NCBI GenBank assembly: GCA_023150875.1
Contig: JAKLKC010000005.1
Span: 1 to 64,000, forward strand
Reading direction: 5' to 3'
Length of the DNA: 64,000 nt
Source of the DNA: Myxococcota bacterium
GTDB lineage: Bacteria; Myxococcota_A; UBA796; UBA9615; JAKLKC01
Shown: positions 40,891-49,864 of the stretch, in pieces
Numbering within the stretch: position 1 is the first letter of the stretch
Layout: each line of letters opens with the position of its first letter
The notes under the pieces: model-generated
The model's database searches: none
Seen by the model: only the letters and a program-made list of their open reading frames with translations
Told to the model about the DNA's origin: nothing
Position numbers and translations under genes: made by a program

Positions 40891-41085
40891 GAGCCCTCCG
40901 CGCGCCGGCGACCCCGGGGCGCGCTACGGACCAGGGCCTCTTCGGCCCCGGTCGCGTCTCCTGAAGCCGCCGCCGGGGCATCGAGGGTCCCGGCCGGCGT
41001 TCCCCCGTCCTGCACAATGTAGCGCACGAACACGTCCAGGAGGAACCGGATGGGGCGGGAGGAGGGAGGGGGACCCGGGGGGGCG

Positions 41086-41101
41086 GCGGCCCGAGGGCCG
41101 C
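41086..41101. terminator. hairpin after the CARDB-type lipoprotein gene
   Basis: GCGGCC and GGCCGC form a 6-bp stem with a CGAG tetraloop immediately after the stop of the leftward lipoprotein gene at 41104. It may end the five-gene lipoprotein operon. Confidence 0.4.
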
Positions 41102-41103
41102 GA

Positions 41104-43914
41104 TCACCAGCTCACGGTGACCATCGAGTCGGAGCGGAAGTCGATGATCCCGTTCACGGAGTCGAACGCGAACCAGTCGTCGGGGGAGACGTCGCAGTAC
41201 CACACGTAGGCGCACGCGCCGGCCGCGAAGCCCAGCGACGTGGAGTGCCCGATGATCCCGAGGTCGTCCAGGGCGATGCGGACGGCGACCGAGTCGTCCT
41301 CCACCACCCCCTTGAGGGGCAGGGCGGGTTCCACCACGTCGCCGTAGAGCCGGTCGTCCCTGAGCCGCCACTCCTCGTACACGAACTCCAGGGCCCACCA
41401 CACGGGCGCGTTGGTGACGTGGACGTCCACGAAGACCGACGCGGGATCGAAGGGGGTGTACGACTCCACCCGGACCCACAGCACCTCGCCGTCGGAGCGG
41501 TAGGACGCGCCCGAGAGGTCGAACTGGTACCCGTTCGCGTCCAGGGCGGCGTCCGAGGCGAGGGGGATGGAGGTCCAGGGCCGGTCGCCCAGCACCAGCC
41601 CGACCTCCTGGGACCACGTGTCGGCGCCGTCGCTCAGGGTCGCGTCGAAGGTGATGGCGTCCCCCATGTACCCGTCGTCGGCCTCGACGCGGAAGGCCGC
41701 GGGCACCGCGTCTGCCTCCCCCGGAGCGAGGGCCGCCGCGCCGAAGGTCGCCTCGCCGTCGGAGACGGTCAGGGGGACCTCGCTGGACGCCGATGGGGCC
41801 AGGAGCACGGTGACCGGCCCCTGGGTGGGGAAGGCGCCGGTGTTCTCGACGGTGACGTCCAGGTCCACCGTCTCCCCCCGGTCGATGGAACCATCGCCGG
41901 TGAAGCCGTCGTCGACGACGACCAGCACGATCTGGGGGCGGGCCCAGGGCACCGCGACGGCGACCGGGACCTCGAAGGACTCCACTCCGTCGGTGACGTC
42001 CAGCACCAGGGAGAGATCGGAGTCGTCCCGATGGCCGCCGGCGACGTCGATGGCGAACGGGGCCTCGGAGACCGCCGCCTCGCCGGTGCCGAGGCCGCTC
42101 GCCCCGAACCCGATGGGCCCGGCCGTGACCACGGTGGCGTCGGGGTCCACCGAGGTCAGGGTCCCCGTCAGCGCCCCCGCGGTGGGGGTCCCGAGGTTCT
42201 GGAGGGTGACCCAGAGCTGGACCCCCGTCGCGCCCGGGGCCACAGGATCGGGGTCCGTCGCCGCGGTGGCGACGAGGGCGGGCGGATCGGGCAACAGCAG
42301 GATCGCCGATCCCCGTGCGGGCACCACCACGGGGAGGCCGGCCGCGGCCTCGGCGATCCCGCCCCACAGGATCTCGAAGCCGGTCACCGTGGCCTCGTAC
42401 AGCCCGTCGTTGGTGGCCTCGAGGAACCAGCGGTGGTCGCCGGCCCCCAGTGGCAGCAGCGCCGCCTGGGGGGTGAGGTCCACCTCCCACGCGAATCCGT
42501 CGGAGGTGGCGACGGCGGTGGTCTCCCAGGCGGGGGCGGAGGGGTCGCCCGCCCCGAGGCGCAGGGTCAGGGCGCCGGAGTCGCCCGCGTCGGCGGTGAC
42601 GGTCCCGACCGAGCCCTCCCCCAGGCGCAGCGTGAAGGGCACCTCGAAGACCCCCGCGTCCGCCGTCACCGACAGGACGAAGTCCAGGTAGGCGTTGTCG
42701 GGGTGGGCGGCGTCGACCTCGAAAACGAAGGGCTGGGAAGACGGCGCGCTGCCGCCCGCGGCGATGGCATCGAAGGAGGCGGAGTCGGACAGCACGGTCA
42801 GCTCCGGGTCCGAGGTGGCGAGGGTGGCGGCCACAGGTCCCGAGCCCACGTCGCTGGCGTTCTCGAGCCACACCGTGACCGACACGGTGTCCCCCGGCCC
42901 GAAGTCCGGGGGATCGACCTCGGTGTCCCCCACCTGGTAGCGGGGGCGCGGGGGGCCCACGTAGACGTCGTCGATCCACCAGCGGTCCGCCGGCCACGTC
43001 CCCTCGTAGTAGAACGCGAGGTAGAGCACCTCGCTCCCGGCGTAGGCCGAGAGGTCGTAGGTCGCCGAGGCCCCCCACTCACCCTCCCCGGGGGCGGGCA
43101 AGGGGTCGGCGACGACGGTGAAGTCGCCGTCCACCCAAGGCTGCCCGAGGCCCGTGGAGACGAGGAGGGCGTGCCTGCCGTAGCTGTCGGTGTACCGGCC
43201 GTACTCGGTCCACGACACCGTCACGTCCGTCGCCCCCACCAGGCTCAGGGGCGGCGAGATCAGCCAGTCCTGGAGGGGGCCGGCGAGGCCGCTGACCCCG
43301 TCGGTGTGCCAGGCGGAGCGCGCCCCCGAGAACGCCTGATCGGCGGTCACATCCCAGTCGTAGTAGGGGAAACCGGCCGTGAAGAGGGTCCAGCCGAGGT
43401 CCGTGATGGAGCCATCCCCCTCGAAGTCCTCTTCGAAGGGCAGGTCGCCGCCCACGACCCGGGTGGCGAAGGTCTGGAAGACCTCCGGCGCCCCCTCGGG
43501 CCAGGTGGACTCTCCCCTCGGGCTGCCGATGTCGGTGGCCTTGATGTAGTAGTCCACCCCGGCGACGGTGACGGTGCCCGCGTCGATGGTGGCCACCCAC
43601 TCGTCGCTCCCCTCGGTGGCCCGCTCGAAGAAGCGGGCAGCGAAGGAGGACTGGCCGCTGGCGCGGACGAACAGGGTGACGGACCCGACCCCCTCCTGGT
43701 CGGTGACCCGGCAGCGCGCCTCCACCTCCTGGCCGACCACCTGCCCGTCGGCGATGGCGGTGTGCTCGATCACCGGGGGAGTGGCCTCCCGCACCGAGGT
43801 GTCGTCGTCGGCCGGGGGGACCTCCTCCTGGCATCCGGCCCCCGCGACGAGGGCGACGGCGATCACGGCGGAGGGCGCGAAGAACCTGCAGAGCGATGCG
43901 GTGCGGGCGGTCAT
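41104..43914 (-). CDS. large multidomain lipoprotein with Ig/CARDB-like domains
   Basis: The 936-residue protein begins with a lipoprotein signal (IAVALVAGAGC, Cys at about 28) and a short acidic tether (EEVPPADDDTS). An Ig-like module follows, then a MAM/choice-of-anchor-J-like jelly roll (FEEDFEGDGSITDLGWTLF, WWIDDVYVGPP). Three or more CARDB/NEAR-type beta-sandwich repeats come next, each opening with PGDTVSVTVWLENA-like sequence (PGATGVQLWVTLQNLG, GETVDLDVTVENTG). The last 150 residues are another jelly-roll-like domain with a Cys pair (GACAYVWYCD). No catalytic residues are recognisable, so a surface binding or adhesive role is likely. It ends a run of five same-direction lipoprotein genes. 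Confidence 0.8.
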   Translation of the reverse strand: MTARTASLCRFFAPSAVIAVALVAGAGCQEEVPPADDDTSVREATPPVIEHTAIADGQVVGQEVEARCRVTDQEGVGSVTLFVRASGQSSFAARFFERATEGSDEWVATIDAGTVTVAGVDYYIKATDIGSPRGESTWPEGAPEVFQTFATRVVGGDLPFEEDFEGDGSITDLGWTLFTAGFPYYDWDVTADQAFSGARSAWHTDGVSGLAGPLQDWLISPPLSLVGATDVTVSWTEYGRYTDSYGRHALLVSTGLGQPWVDGDFTVVADPLPAPGEGEWGASATYDLSAYAGSEVLYLAFYYEGTWPADRWWIDDVYVGPPRPRYQVGDTEVDPPDFGPGDTVSVTVWLENASDVGSGPVAATLATSDPELTVLSDSASFDAIAAGGSAPSSQPFVFEVDAAHPDNAYLDFVLSVTADAGVFEVPFTLRLGEGSVGTVTADAGDSGALTLRLGAGDPSAPAWETTAVATSDGFAWEVDLTPQAALLPLGAGDHRWFLEATNDGLYEATVTGFEILWGGIAEAAAGLPVVVPARGSAILLLPDPPALVATAATDPDPVAPGATGVQLWVTLQNLGTPTAGALTGTLTSVDPDATVVTAGPIGFGASGLGTGEAAVSEAPFAIDVAGGHRDDSDLSLVLDVTDGVESFEVPVAVAVPWARPQIVLVVVDDGFTGDGSIDRGETVDLDVTVENTGAFPTQGPVTVLLAPSASSEVPLTVSDGEATFGAAALAPGEADAVPAAFRVEADDGYMGDAITFDATLSDGADTWSQEVGLVLGDRPWTSIPLASDAALDANGYQFDLSGASYRSDGEVLWVRVESYTPFDPASVFVDVHVTNAPVWWALEFVYEEWRLRDDRLYGDVVEPALPLKGVVEDDSVAVRIALDDLGIIGHSTSLGFAAGACAYVWYCDVSPDDWFAFDSVNGIIDFRSDSMVTVSW

Positions 43915-43946
43915 CGGTCGTCGCTCCGGTCGGGCGAGATCCGGGA

Positions 43947-44504
43947 TCAGAGTTCCCAGCATCGGGCGATGCACCCCTCCCCCACGGGCGCTCCCGCGCG
44001 GGTGATGGTGGTGCACTGGTAGCCGCGGGGGCACTCCTGGCCGAGGGAGCAGTCCACCAGGCAGTACCGCTGGCCGCTCGGCGCGCCGATGTCGAGACAC
44101 CAGTTGGTGCCGCCGCAGTCGTCGTCGATGTCGCAGGCGGCGCAGTAGGCGCCCCCAGAGTCGTAGCACTCCCCCGTCAGCTCGTTGCAGAACTGCCCGA
44201 CCGCGCAGTCGAGGGCGGTGCTCCGGCAGTCGTTCTCGACGCAGCGGCCCTCGTCGTTGCAGCGGTGGTAGGGGTAGCAGTCCCGGTCGCTCTGGCAGCC
44301 CGCGACGCAGGTGCCGGACTCGTCGCTGCAGAAGTGCTCCATGGGGCAGGTGTTGCTGTCGGCGCACGCCCGCATGACGCACTTCCCGTCGGTGCAGATC
44401 TCGCTCGCGGGGCAGTTGAGGTTCTGCTCGCATTCCTTGCGACAGCCGGCGAGGGCCAGGAGGGCGAGGGCGAGGAGGATGCCGACGTCGATGGGGCGGC
44501 TCAT
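43947..44504 (-). CDS. Cys-rich repeat lipoprotein
   Basis: The 185-residue protein has a lipoprotein signal (LLALALLALAGC, Cys at residue 21) and about 20 cysteines in repeats of the C-x5-C-x5-7-C type (LNCPASEICTDGKCV, NTCPMEHFCSDESGTCV, RDCYPYHRCNDEGRCV). These EGF-like or DEKQ-like disulfide repeats are common in myxobacterial surface lipoproteins. The ATG at 44504 overlaps the upstream VWA gene stop as ATGA, so it is translated together with that gene. Likely an extracellular disulfide-rich stalk; partner unknown. Confidence 0.82.
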   Translation of the reverse strand: MSRPIDVGILLALALLALAGCRKECEQNLNCPASEICTDGKCVMRACADSNTCPMEHFCSDESGTCVAGCQSDRDCYPYHRCNDEGRCVENDCRSTALDCAVGQFCNELTGECYDSGGAYCAACDIDDDCGGTNWCLDIGAPSGQRYCLVDCSLGQECPRGYQCTTITRAGAPVGEGCIARCWEL

Positions 44505-45514
44505 TCGCCCTCTCCGGTCGACCGGGCCACGACGGTGTATGTCACGGTGACCACCGACTGGGACGGCGGGAGGGCCTCCTCGTCGTAGAAGAGGATGCTG
44601 TTCTGTTCAGCCACGTAGGTCCAGGGCTTCGCGTCCCGCTCCCCGTCGACGCTGACGGCGAGGGTCGCCGGATCGGGCCAGCGGGTGAGGTAGAACTCCC
44701 GCTGGAGTCCACTGATGTTGAGACCGAGGTCCTGCACGAGGCCGCTGAAGTCCTCGTCGCAGATGGAGCTGAAGATCCCGCCGGTCCGGGTCACCAGGTC
44801 GATGTACCGCTCGCCGGGCTGGGCGGGAAAGACGTCCTCACCCGTCAGCTCGCAGCCGTCGGGCACGGGCCCCACCACGGCGGAGACGTTCATCCGCCGG
44901 GGATCGCGGTAGGCCTCGTACCCGTTCGGGGACTTCACGGCGTAGAGGTAGTCCAGGTAGATGTCCACGGGCTCGGGACTGGAGTCCTCCTCGTCGCTGA
45001 GGAAGACCACGCTCAACGAGGCGTCGGCCCTGAGGAAGCCGGCGTTGGCGCCCGACTGGAGGTCGGGGGAGAGGGCGAGCATCGCCGCCTCCAGGCCGCG
45101 CTCGTAGCCCGATCCGGTGGTCCCCAGGTTGACGACGTCGGCGAAGACCGCGGAGGCGTCGGCGGTGTCGGGGGTGATGACCGGCCCCTGGAGGATGCCC
45201 GCCCCGGTGGAGTCGGTGTCGGTGGAGACGACCCCGATCTGGTAGCTCACGTCCTCCGCCCCGGCGAAGGAGGCGATGAAGGCCTCGAAGTTCTCGCCGA
45301 GCTTCTGCTGCTCCTCGATCATCGAGCAGGAGTTGTCGATGACCAGGAGGATGTCGACGGTCGTCCGGAGCTCCTGCTGGAAGGTGTCGGTCCACTCGTT
45401 GGGCCGCAGGTTGTAGTCGGAGCAGCCCGCCAGCGCCGCCGCCCCCAGGACCGGGAGCGCGCGCCTTCCAGCCCGGACCCCGCCCCACGCCATGGACCGG
45501 TGGGCCGCGCTCAC
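44501..45514 (-). CDS. VWA-domain lipoprotein
   Basis: The 337-residue lipoprotein (LGAAALAGC, Cys near residue 31) contains a von Willebrand factor A domain from about residue 50 to 255. The metal-ion-dependent adhesion site is DILLVIDNSCSM, the DxSxS motif, with the later SVVFLSDEEDSS. Such domains bind protein ligands through a divalent metal. The C-terminal 80 residues form a beta-rich extension. The GTG at 45514 overlaps the preceding stop as GTGA and is preceded by GGGAGGGG. It is coupled on both sides to lipoprotein genes, suggesting that their products form one surface complex. Confidence 0.85.
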   Translation of the reverse strand: MSAAHRSMAWGGVRAGRRALPVLGAAALAGCSDYNLRPNEWTDTFQQELRTTVDILLVIDNSCSMIEEQQKLGENFEAFIASFAGAEDVSYQIGVVSTDTDSTGAGILQGPVITPDTADASAVFADVVNLGTTGSGYERGLEAAMLALSPDLQSGANAGFLRADASLSVVFLSDEEDSSPEPVDIYLDYLYAVKSPNGYEAYRDPRRMNVSAVVGPVPDGCELTGEDVFPAQPGERYIDLVTRTGGIFSSICDEDFSGLVQDLGLNISGLQREFYLTRWPDPATLAVSVDGERDAKPWTYVAEQNSILFYDEEALPPSQSVVTVTYTVVARSTGEGE

Positions 45515-46389
45515 GTCCCCTCCCGCTGGAACATCAGCACCAGGTACTCGATGATCCGCAGCACGTCGTCGGTGGGCTGGGCGTCGTTGTGGAACGCCGT
45601 GTAGATCACCCGGCCACCCCGCTGGCCGACGTCGAAGGCGACGAGGAGGGGCGCGTCGGCGATGACGACGTCCTGGGCGGCGGCGCTGTCGCGGTAGGTG
45701 ACGTCGGCGCTGATGAGCACCTCGCCCTGGGCCGAGGACATCACCGCCCAGGAACCGTTGTTGAACACGACGTTCAGTTCGTCCGCGCCCTCGGGCAGCT
45801 CCAGGTGTTCCCTCAACTCCTCGTTCACCACGCGGGCCACGACCGTCCCGGCCGCGCCCACCTGGGCGGCGTCGATGGAGGTGTCCTCCCCGAAGAAGTC
45901 GATCATGTCGGGGAAGGCCCGCTCCACCAGCTCGTAAGCCCAGTCCGAAGCGTAGACCTGCCCGCCGAACTCCACGTATTCCCTCAGGTTTTCCACGGCC
46001 CGGTCGTCACCCGCGATCTGGTCGTCCCTGATCCCCGCGTCGTTGTACACGTACTCGCCGCTGCCGCGCATGCCGCAGTCGAGGAAGATCACGTCGTACT
46101 CGTCGAGGGCGGTGTCGTCCAGGAAGACGTCCTCGGCCTCCGGCACCAGGCTCGCCCAGTCGTACTCGTCGGCGAGGTCGTAGGTGGGGCCTCGGATGTA
46201 GCCGTCGATGCGGGTGTAGGGCACCTCCAGGGAGAGGAGGATGTTCTCGACGCTGTCGAAGTCGCCCGTCACCACCCCCACCGCGCCCAGTTCGACCCGG
46301 AAGAGGTCGTTGTCCTGGCAGGACGCGCCGAGGGCCAGGAACGCCAGGGCGGCGGCAAGGCGGGGGAGTCTCATCGTTCGGCCGTTCAT
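45511..46389 (-). CDS. lipoprotein with GATase1-like/ThuA-like domain
   Basis: The 292-residue product has a lipoprotein signal (LAAALAFLALGASC). The mature domain shows an alternating alpha/beta layout: VVTGDFDSVENILLSL, then YDVIFLDCGMRG with a Cys after the third strand as in class I glutamine-amidotransferase-like folds, then VENLREYVEFGGQVYASDWA. This resembles ThuA-like trehalose-utilisation and related non-catalytic domains; catalytic His and Glu are not evident, so enzyme activity is doubtful. Starts at 46389 and 46374 are both possible and neither has a clear ribosome-binding site. It is coupled to the VWA lipoprotein gene downstream. Confidence 0.7.
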   Translation of the reverse strand: MNGRTMRLPRLAAALAFLALGASCQDNDLFRVELGAVGVVTGDFDSVENILLSLEVPYTRIDGYIRGPTYDLADEYDWASLVPEAEDVFLDDTALDEYDVIFLDCGMRGSGEYVYNDAGIRDDQIAGDDRAVENLREYVEFGGQVYASDWAYELVERAFPDMIDFFGEDTSIDAAQVGAAGTVVARVVNEELREHLELPEGADELNVVFNNGSWAVMSSAQGEVLISADVTYRDSAAAQDVVIADAPLLVAFDVGQRGGRVIYTAFHNDAQPTDDVLRIIEYLVLMFQREGT

Positions 46390-46436
46390 GGGGAGGAATC
46401 GTACCGGTGGCGGGTCGGGGATGCCAGCCGCCGGCC

Positions 46437-48203
46437 TCACTCGGCCCGCAGGGTGATGGCGCCCGACCACCCCAGGCTGGTGTCCGCCTGGTTCTTCCCG
46501 CCGGAACCGAAGGGCAGGTAGAACTCCGGCACGTCCGCGCGCCCGTCGCCCAAGGCGAAGTACCCGCTCCCCTCGGGGACGAGGCCGAGGTGACCGGGAT
46601 CCCACTGCCAGTAGCCGTCGTCCCAGGGCAGGACCAGCAGGAAGCGCCCGTCGCCCGCCGCGTCGGTGGTCTGCAACACCAGCGAGAGCATGGCGACGTC
46701 GTAGGTCTCGGCGACGGTCCACTCCGCCTGGAGGGGGGTGGTGGGGTCGTGGGTCAGGTCGTGGCAGGGCATGGGCCGGATCAGGGTGAAGTCCTTGGGC
46801 ACGGTGGTGAAGACCACGCCGTCCCGGAGCGGCTCGCCGGTCTCGACGTTGATGCAGTCGTCACAGGTGAAGGCGGGGACCTGGTCCGGGTCGCTGGAGC
46901 CGGGCACCTCCAGGCGGAAGGGCGTGTTGAAGGGGTAGTCCGCGAGGGTCAGGGCCTGCTCGGGCACGTAGGCGGTGAACCCCGAGTACGAGTCCTGGTA
47001 GCGCACAAGGGTGATGGTGTGGAGGCCGTCCAGGGACACCAGGTAGACCTCGTCCCCGGCGTCGAAGGTGCGGGGGCTCGGGCAGTCCACGTAGTCGGTG
47101 CTGACGTCGAAGTCGTAGTTGGCGTCGTACGGGAAGGGGATGGGGAAGAGGGGGGGCGGCCCGCAGGAGGTGTCCAGCGGCTGATAGAAGATCACGTAGC
47201 TGTCCACGGTCTCCTCCACCGCGCAGGTGTCGTTGTCGATGCTCCGGGACACCGACAGTTCCAGGGCGACCTGGACGAGCTCGACGTTGGCCGGGGTCTC
47301 CAGCACCTCGAACCCGTCGTGGATGGTGAGGGTCTCCGCATCGGTCTGGACCACCACGTCCCGGAAGCCCAGCTCCGCGGCGTTGCTGAGCTTCATCCGC
47401 CCGAAGGCGTTGACCTCGTCGATGACGTTCACGTACTGGATCTGGATGTCGGGGCCGAGGTCCACCGTGGTCACCTCGTTCACGAACTCGGTGTTCGTTC
47501 CCCGCAGGGAGAAGTCCAGCGTCTGCCCCTGGCGCCCCTGGACGGGCTCGAAGGTGACGGTGATGGCCGAGCGGTCCACCTGGAAGGCGCCGAAGGCCGT
47601 CCAGGCCGTTCCGCCGTTGAAGACCACCACGTCCCGCGCGCCGGGCGCGGCGGTGGGGTCCACGGAGATCGTCGCCGTCGCCAGCGCGGGATCGTGCACC
47701 ACCACGCGCTCGACGAAGACCCCCTCGCCGAAGCTCGCCTGGGTGTAGCCGTCCTGGAACGTCGTGTTTACGCCGGTGAGGGTGACGTCGATGGTCTCTC
47801 CGAGGCGGCCGAAGCCGGGATCGACGAACACCACCCCGCTCTGGACGACGAAGCCGTCGTCGATCTCGTAGGCCTGATCGCCCCACTCCACGACCACGTC
47901 CCGCCGCCCCAGGGCCGCGTCGGCGGCGATGGTGATCGTGGCTTCGGCGTAGGTATTCCCCTCGACGCTCACCGCCTCGACCACGATGCCGTCGCCCATG
48001 TCCACGGTGGGCCCGTGGGTCGCCCAGTCCGTCGCGGTCCCCCGCAGTGCCACCTGCATCGTCATGCCCTGCCCCCCGGCGACGTCGTCCAGGCGTACCA
48101 CCGCCCCGCGGGCGGCGTCGTCGGAGGTTCCGGGCGCGGTGCACCCCCAGGCGAGGGCGAGGGCGAAGAGGGGGAGGAGATGCCGGTGGAACCGCGAAGT
48201 CAT
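46437..48203 (-). CDS. lipoprotein with three IPT/TIG-like repeats
   Basis: The 588-residue protein has a lipoprotein signal (LLPLFALALAWGC, Cys at 21). Residues 35-280 hold three similar beta-sandwich repeats: GGQGMTMQVALRGTATDW, GRLGETIDVTLTGVNTTF and GRQGQTLDFSLRGTNTEF each open a unit, and each closes with a GxRDVVV strand. These look like IPT/TIG domains. The rest is a larger beta-rich region with several cysteines. No enzyme motif is seen. The ATG at 48203 lies 93 bases after a near-perfect promoter, which probably drives all five lipoprotein genes down to 41104. Confidence 0.78.
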   Translation of the reverse strand: MTSRFHRHLLPLFALALAWGCTAPGTSDDAARGAVVRLDDVAGGQGMTMQVALRGTATDWATHGPTVDMGDGIVVEAVSVEGNTYAEATITIAADAALGRRDVVVEWGDQAYEIDDGFVVQSGVVFVDPGFGRLGETIDVTLTGVNTTFQDGYTQASFGEGVFVERVVVHDPALATATISVDPTAAPGARDVVVFNGGTAWTAFGAFQVDRSAITVTFEPVQGRQGQTLDFSLRGTNTEFVNEVTTVDLGPDIQIQYVNVIDEVNAFGRMKLSNAAELGFRDVVVQTDAETLTIHDGFEVLETPANVELVQVALELSVSRSIDNDTCAVEETVDSYVIFYQPLDTSCGPPPLFPIPFPYDANYDFDVSTDYVDCPSPRTFDAGDEVYLVSLDGLHTITLVRYQDSYSGFTAYVPEQALTLADYPFNTPFRLEVPGSSDPDQVPAFTCDDCINVETGEPLRDGVVFTTVPKDFTLIRPMPCHDLTHDPTTPLQAEWTVAETYDVAMLSLVLQTTDAAGDGRFLLVLPWDDGYWQWDPGHLGLVPEGSGYFALGDGRADVPEFYLPFGSGGKNQADTSLGWSGAITLRAE

Positions 48204-48295
48204 CGCGTCACCCTTCCATGGCTGCCGTTCGCGCCGGGGAGCCCCGGGGGCGCAGATCGATGCGCGGCGCGGGTGGACCTGTCGAGCGTGCCCGC

Positions 48296-48324
48296 ATCAT
48301 AGGCGGGCGCCCAGACCGTGTCAA
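48296..48324 (-). promoter_or_regulatory. strong sigma70-type promoter of the five-gene lipoprotein operon
   Basis: TTGACA (48324-48319) and TATGAT (48301-48296) on the minus strand are separated by exactly 17 bases. This is the best -35/-10 match in the window and implies strong expression of the downstream lipoprotein genes. The predicted leader is about 85 bases. Confidence 0.8.
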
Positions 48325-48506
48325 AGCGGACGGGGACGGGACCTCGGCGGGGGGAGGCGCCGGACCCTCGGCACCCCGCCGTCCGCGCTCCCCGGGGGGC
48401 GCCCGCCCGGTCCTCCACCCCTCCCGCCTGCTGTCCCGTCTCCCGGACTGCTAGAATCGGTGCCGACGCGGCGAACCGGCGCGGCCGGACGGTCGGAAGG
48501 TCCGAG

Positions 48507-49154
48507 ATGAGACTGGTCCTGGGGATCGACGAGGCGGGGCGAGGCTGCGTGCTGGGGCCGATGGTCGTCGCCGGCTTCCTCGTGCGGGAGGACCGGATCG
48601 ATCTGCTCCGGGAGGCCGGGGCCCGGGACTCCAAGGCCCTGGACCCGTCACGGCGCCAGCGGATGAGGCCGCGCCTCTTGGAGCTGGCCGAGAGGGTCGT
48701 GCTCCGCGCCGTACCGCCGGCGGAGCTGGACGCCCGGAGCCTCAACGAGATCGGACTCGACGTGGCCGTCGGCCTCATCGCCGAGACCGCTCCGGACGAG
48801 GCGCTCCTGGACGCCCCGGTCCCACCGGGCGGTTGCGCCCGGTACGCGCGGGTGCTGCGGGAGAGGCTCGGCGCGGGGGCCCCCCGCTCCATCGTCGCCG
48901 TGAACCGGGCCGAGGACCTCTTCCCCGCCGTCGGTGCCGCCTCGGTGATCGCCAAGCTCGAGCGGGACGCCGCCATCGACGGCCTCTCGGCCACCCACGG
49001 CTCCGTCGGATCCGGCTACCCGTCGGATCCCGCGACGGTGGCCTTCCTGAGGCGCTGCATGGCGGCGGGGGGGCCCCTCCCCTCCTGCGTCCGGACGAAG
49101 TGGGACACCGTCCGCCGGGTCCGGGCGGAGCTCGCCCAGGAGGCGCTGTTCTGA
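48507..49154 (+). CDS. rnhB: ribonuclease HII, archaeal/eukaryotic type
   Basis: RNase HII removes ribonucleotides from RNA-DNA hybrids. The 215-residue protein has the catalytic GIDEAGRGCVLGPMVVAG at residues 6-23 and DSKALDPSRRQRMRP. Its GASVIAKLERD segment, GSGYPSDPATVAFL and KWDTVRRV at the C-terminus match archaeal and eukaryotic RNase H2A rather than the usual bacterial RnhB, which has GRGPLAGPVVAAAV. The ATG at 48507 follows GGAAGG. The glycosyltransferase gene begins two bases after its stop, so they share a transcript. Confidence 0.9.
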   Translation: MRLVLGIDEAGRGCVLGPMVVAGFLVREDRIDLLREAGARDSKALDPSRRQRMRPRLLELAERVVLRAVPPAELDARSLNEIGLDVAVGLIAETAPDEALLDAPVPPGGCARYARVLRERLGAGAPRSIVAVNRAEDLFPAVGAASVIAKLERDAAIDGLSATHGSVGSGYPSDPATVAFLRRCMAAGGPLPSCVRTKWDTVRRVRAELAQEALF

Positions 49155-49156
49155 CC

Positions 49157-49864
49157 GTGCCCGCCGCCGCGCCCGAGCTCTCCATCGCCATCCCCCTGTA
49201 CAACGAGGCGGGGAACGTCGAGAGGATCGCCCGCGGCCTGGTCCACGAGGCGCGGCTCGCCGGCGTGGCGCTGGAGCTGGTCCTGGTGGACAACGGCAGC
49301 GCCGACGACACCGGCGCCCGGGCCGACGCCGTCGCCGCCGCCCTTCCCGAGGTGCGCGCGGTGCGGGTGGCCCCCAATCGGGGGTATGGCGGCGGGATCC
49401 TGGCGGGGATCTCCGAGTGCAGGGCGCCGGTGCTGGGCTACATGTGGGGGGACGGGCAGGTCCGGCCGGAGGTCGCCCTGGCGGTGTACCGGCGGCTCGT
49501 CGACGAGGGCCTGGACCTGTGCAAGGCCCGTCGCGTCGACCGCCACGACGGCCTGGTGCGCCTGGGAGTCACCCGCGTGTACAACCGGGTCTTCCCCCTG
49601 CTCTTCCCGGTGGGGACCGACGACGCCAACGGCTGCCCCAAGCTCTTCACCCGCCAGGCCTGGGAGCGGATCGCGCCCCGCTCCGCCGACTGGTTCCTCG
49701 ATCCCGAGGTCCTCATCCTCGCCCGGCGCCACGGGATGCGGGTGGGCGAGGTGGACGCCGTCTTCCATCCCCGGGAGCACGGCCGCTCGAAGGTGCGCCT
49801 CTCGACCGTGGCGGAGTTCGGCCGGAACCTGGTGTCCTGGCGCTTGAAGGGAGGCCCCCCGTGA
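49157..49864 (+). CDS. family 2 glycosyltransferase
   Basis: The 235-residue protein is a GT-A fold glycosyltransferase of family 2 (DPM1/DolP-mannose synthase-like). It shows SIAIPLYNEAGNVERIARGL, the nucleotide-binding VLVDNGSADDTG, and YMWGDGQVRP in place of the usual DxD. The C-terminus lacks membrane helices, so it probably acts at the cytoplasmic face on a soluble or polyprenyl acceptor. The GTG at 49157 lies just after the RNase HII stop, without a good ribosome-binding site, so translation is probably coupled. The next gene overlaps its stop by four bases. Confidence 0.88.
   Translation: MPAAAPELSIAIPLYNEAGNVERIARGLVHEARLAGVALELVLVDNGSADDTGARADAVAAALPEVRAVRVAPNRGYGGGILAGISECRAPVLGYMWGDGQVRPEVALAVYRRLVDEGLDLCKARRVDRHDGLVRLGVTRVYNRVFPLLFPVGTDDANGCPKLFTRQAWERIAPRSADWFLDPEVLILARRHGMRVGEVDAVFHPREHGRSKVRLSTVAEFGRNLVSWRLKGGPP

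Noticed and set aside
40740-41033. Possible small gene starting at 41033 in front of the unknown protein gene
   Set aside because: It overlaps the better-supported 40111-40890 gene in another frame, has biased composition and no motif or ribosome-binding site.
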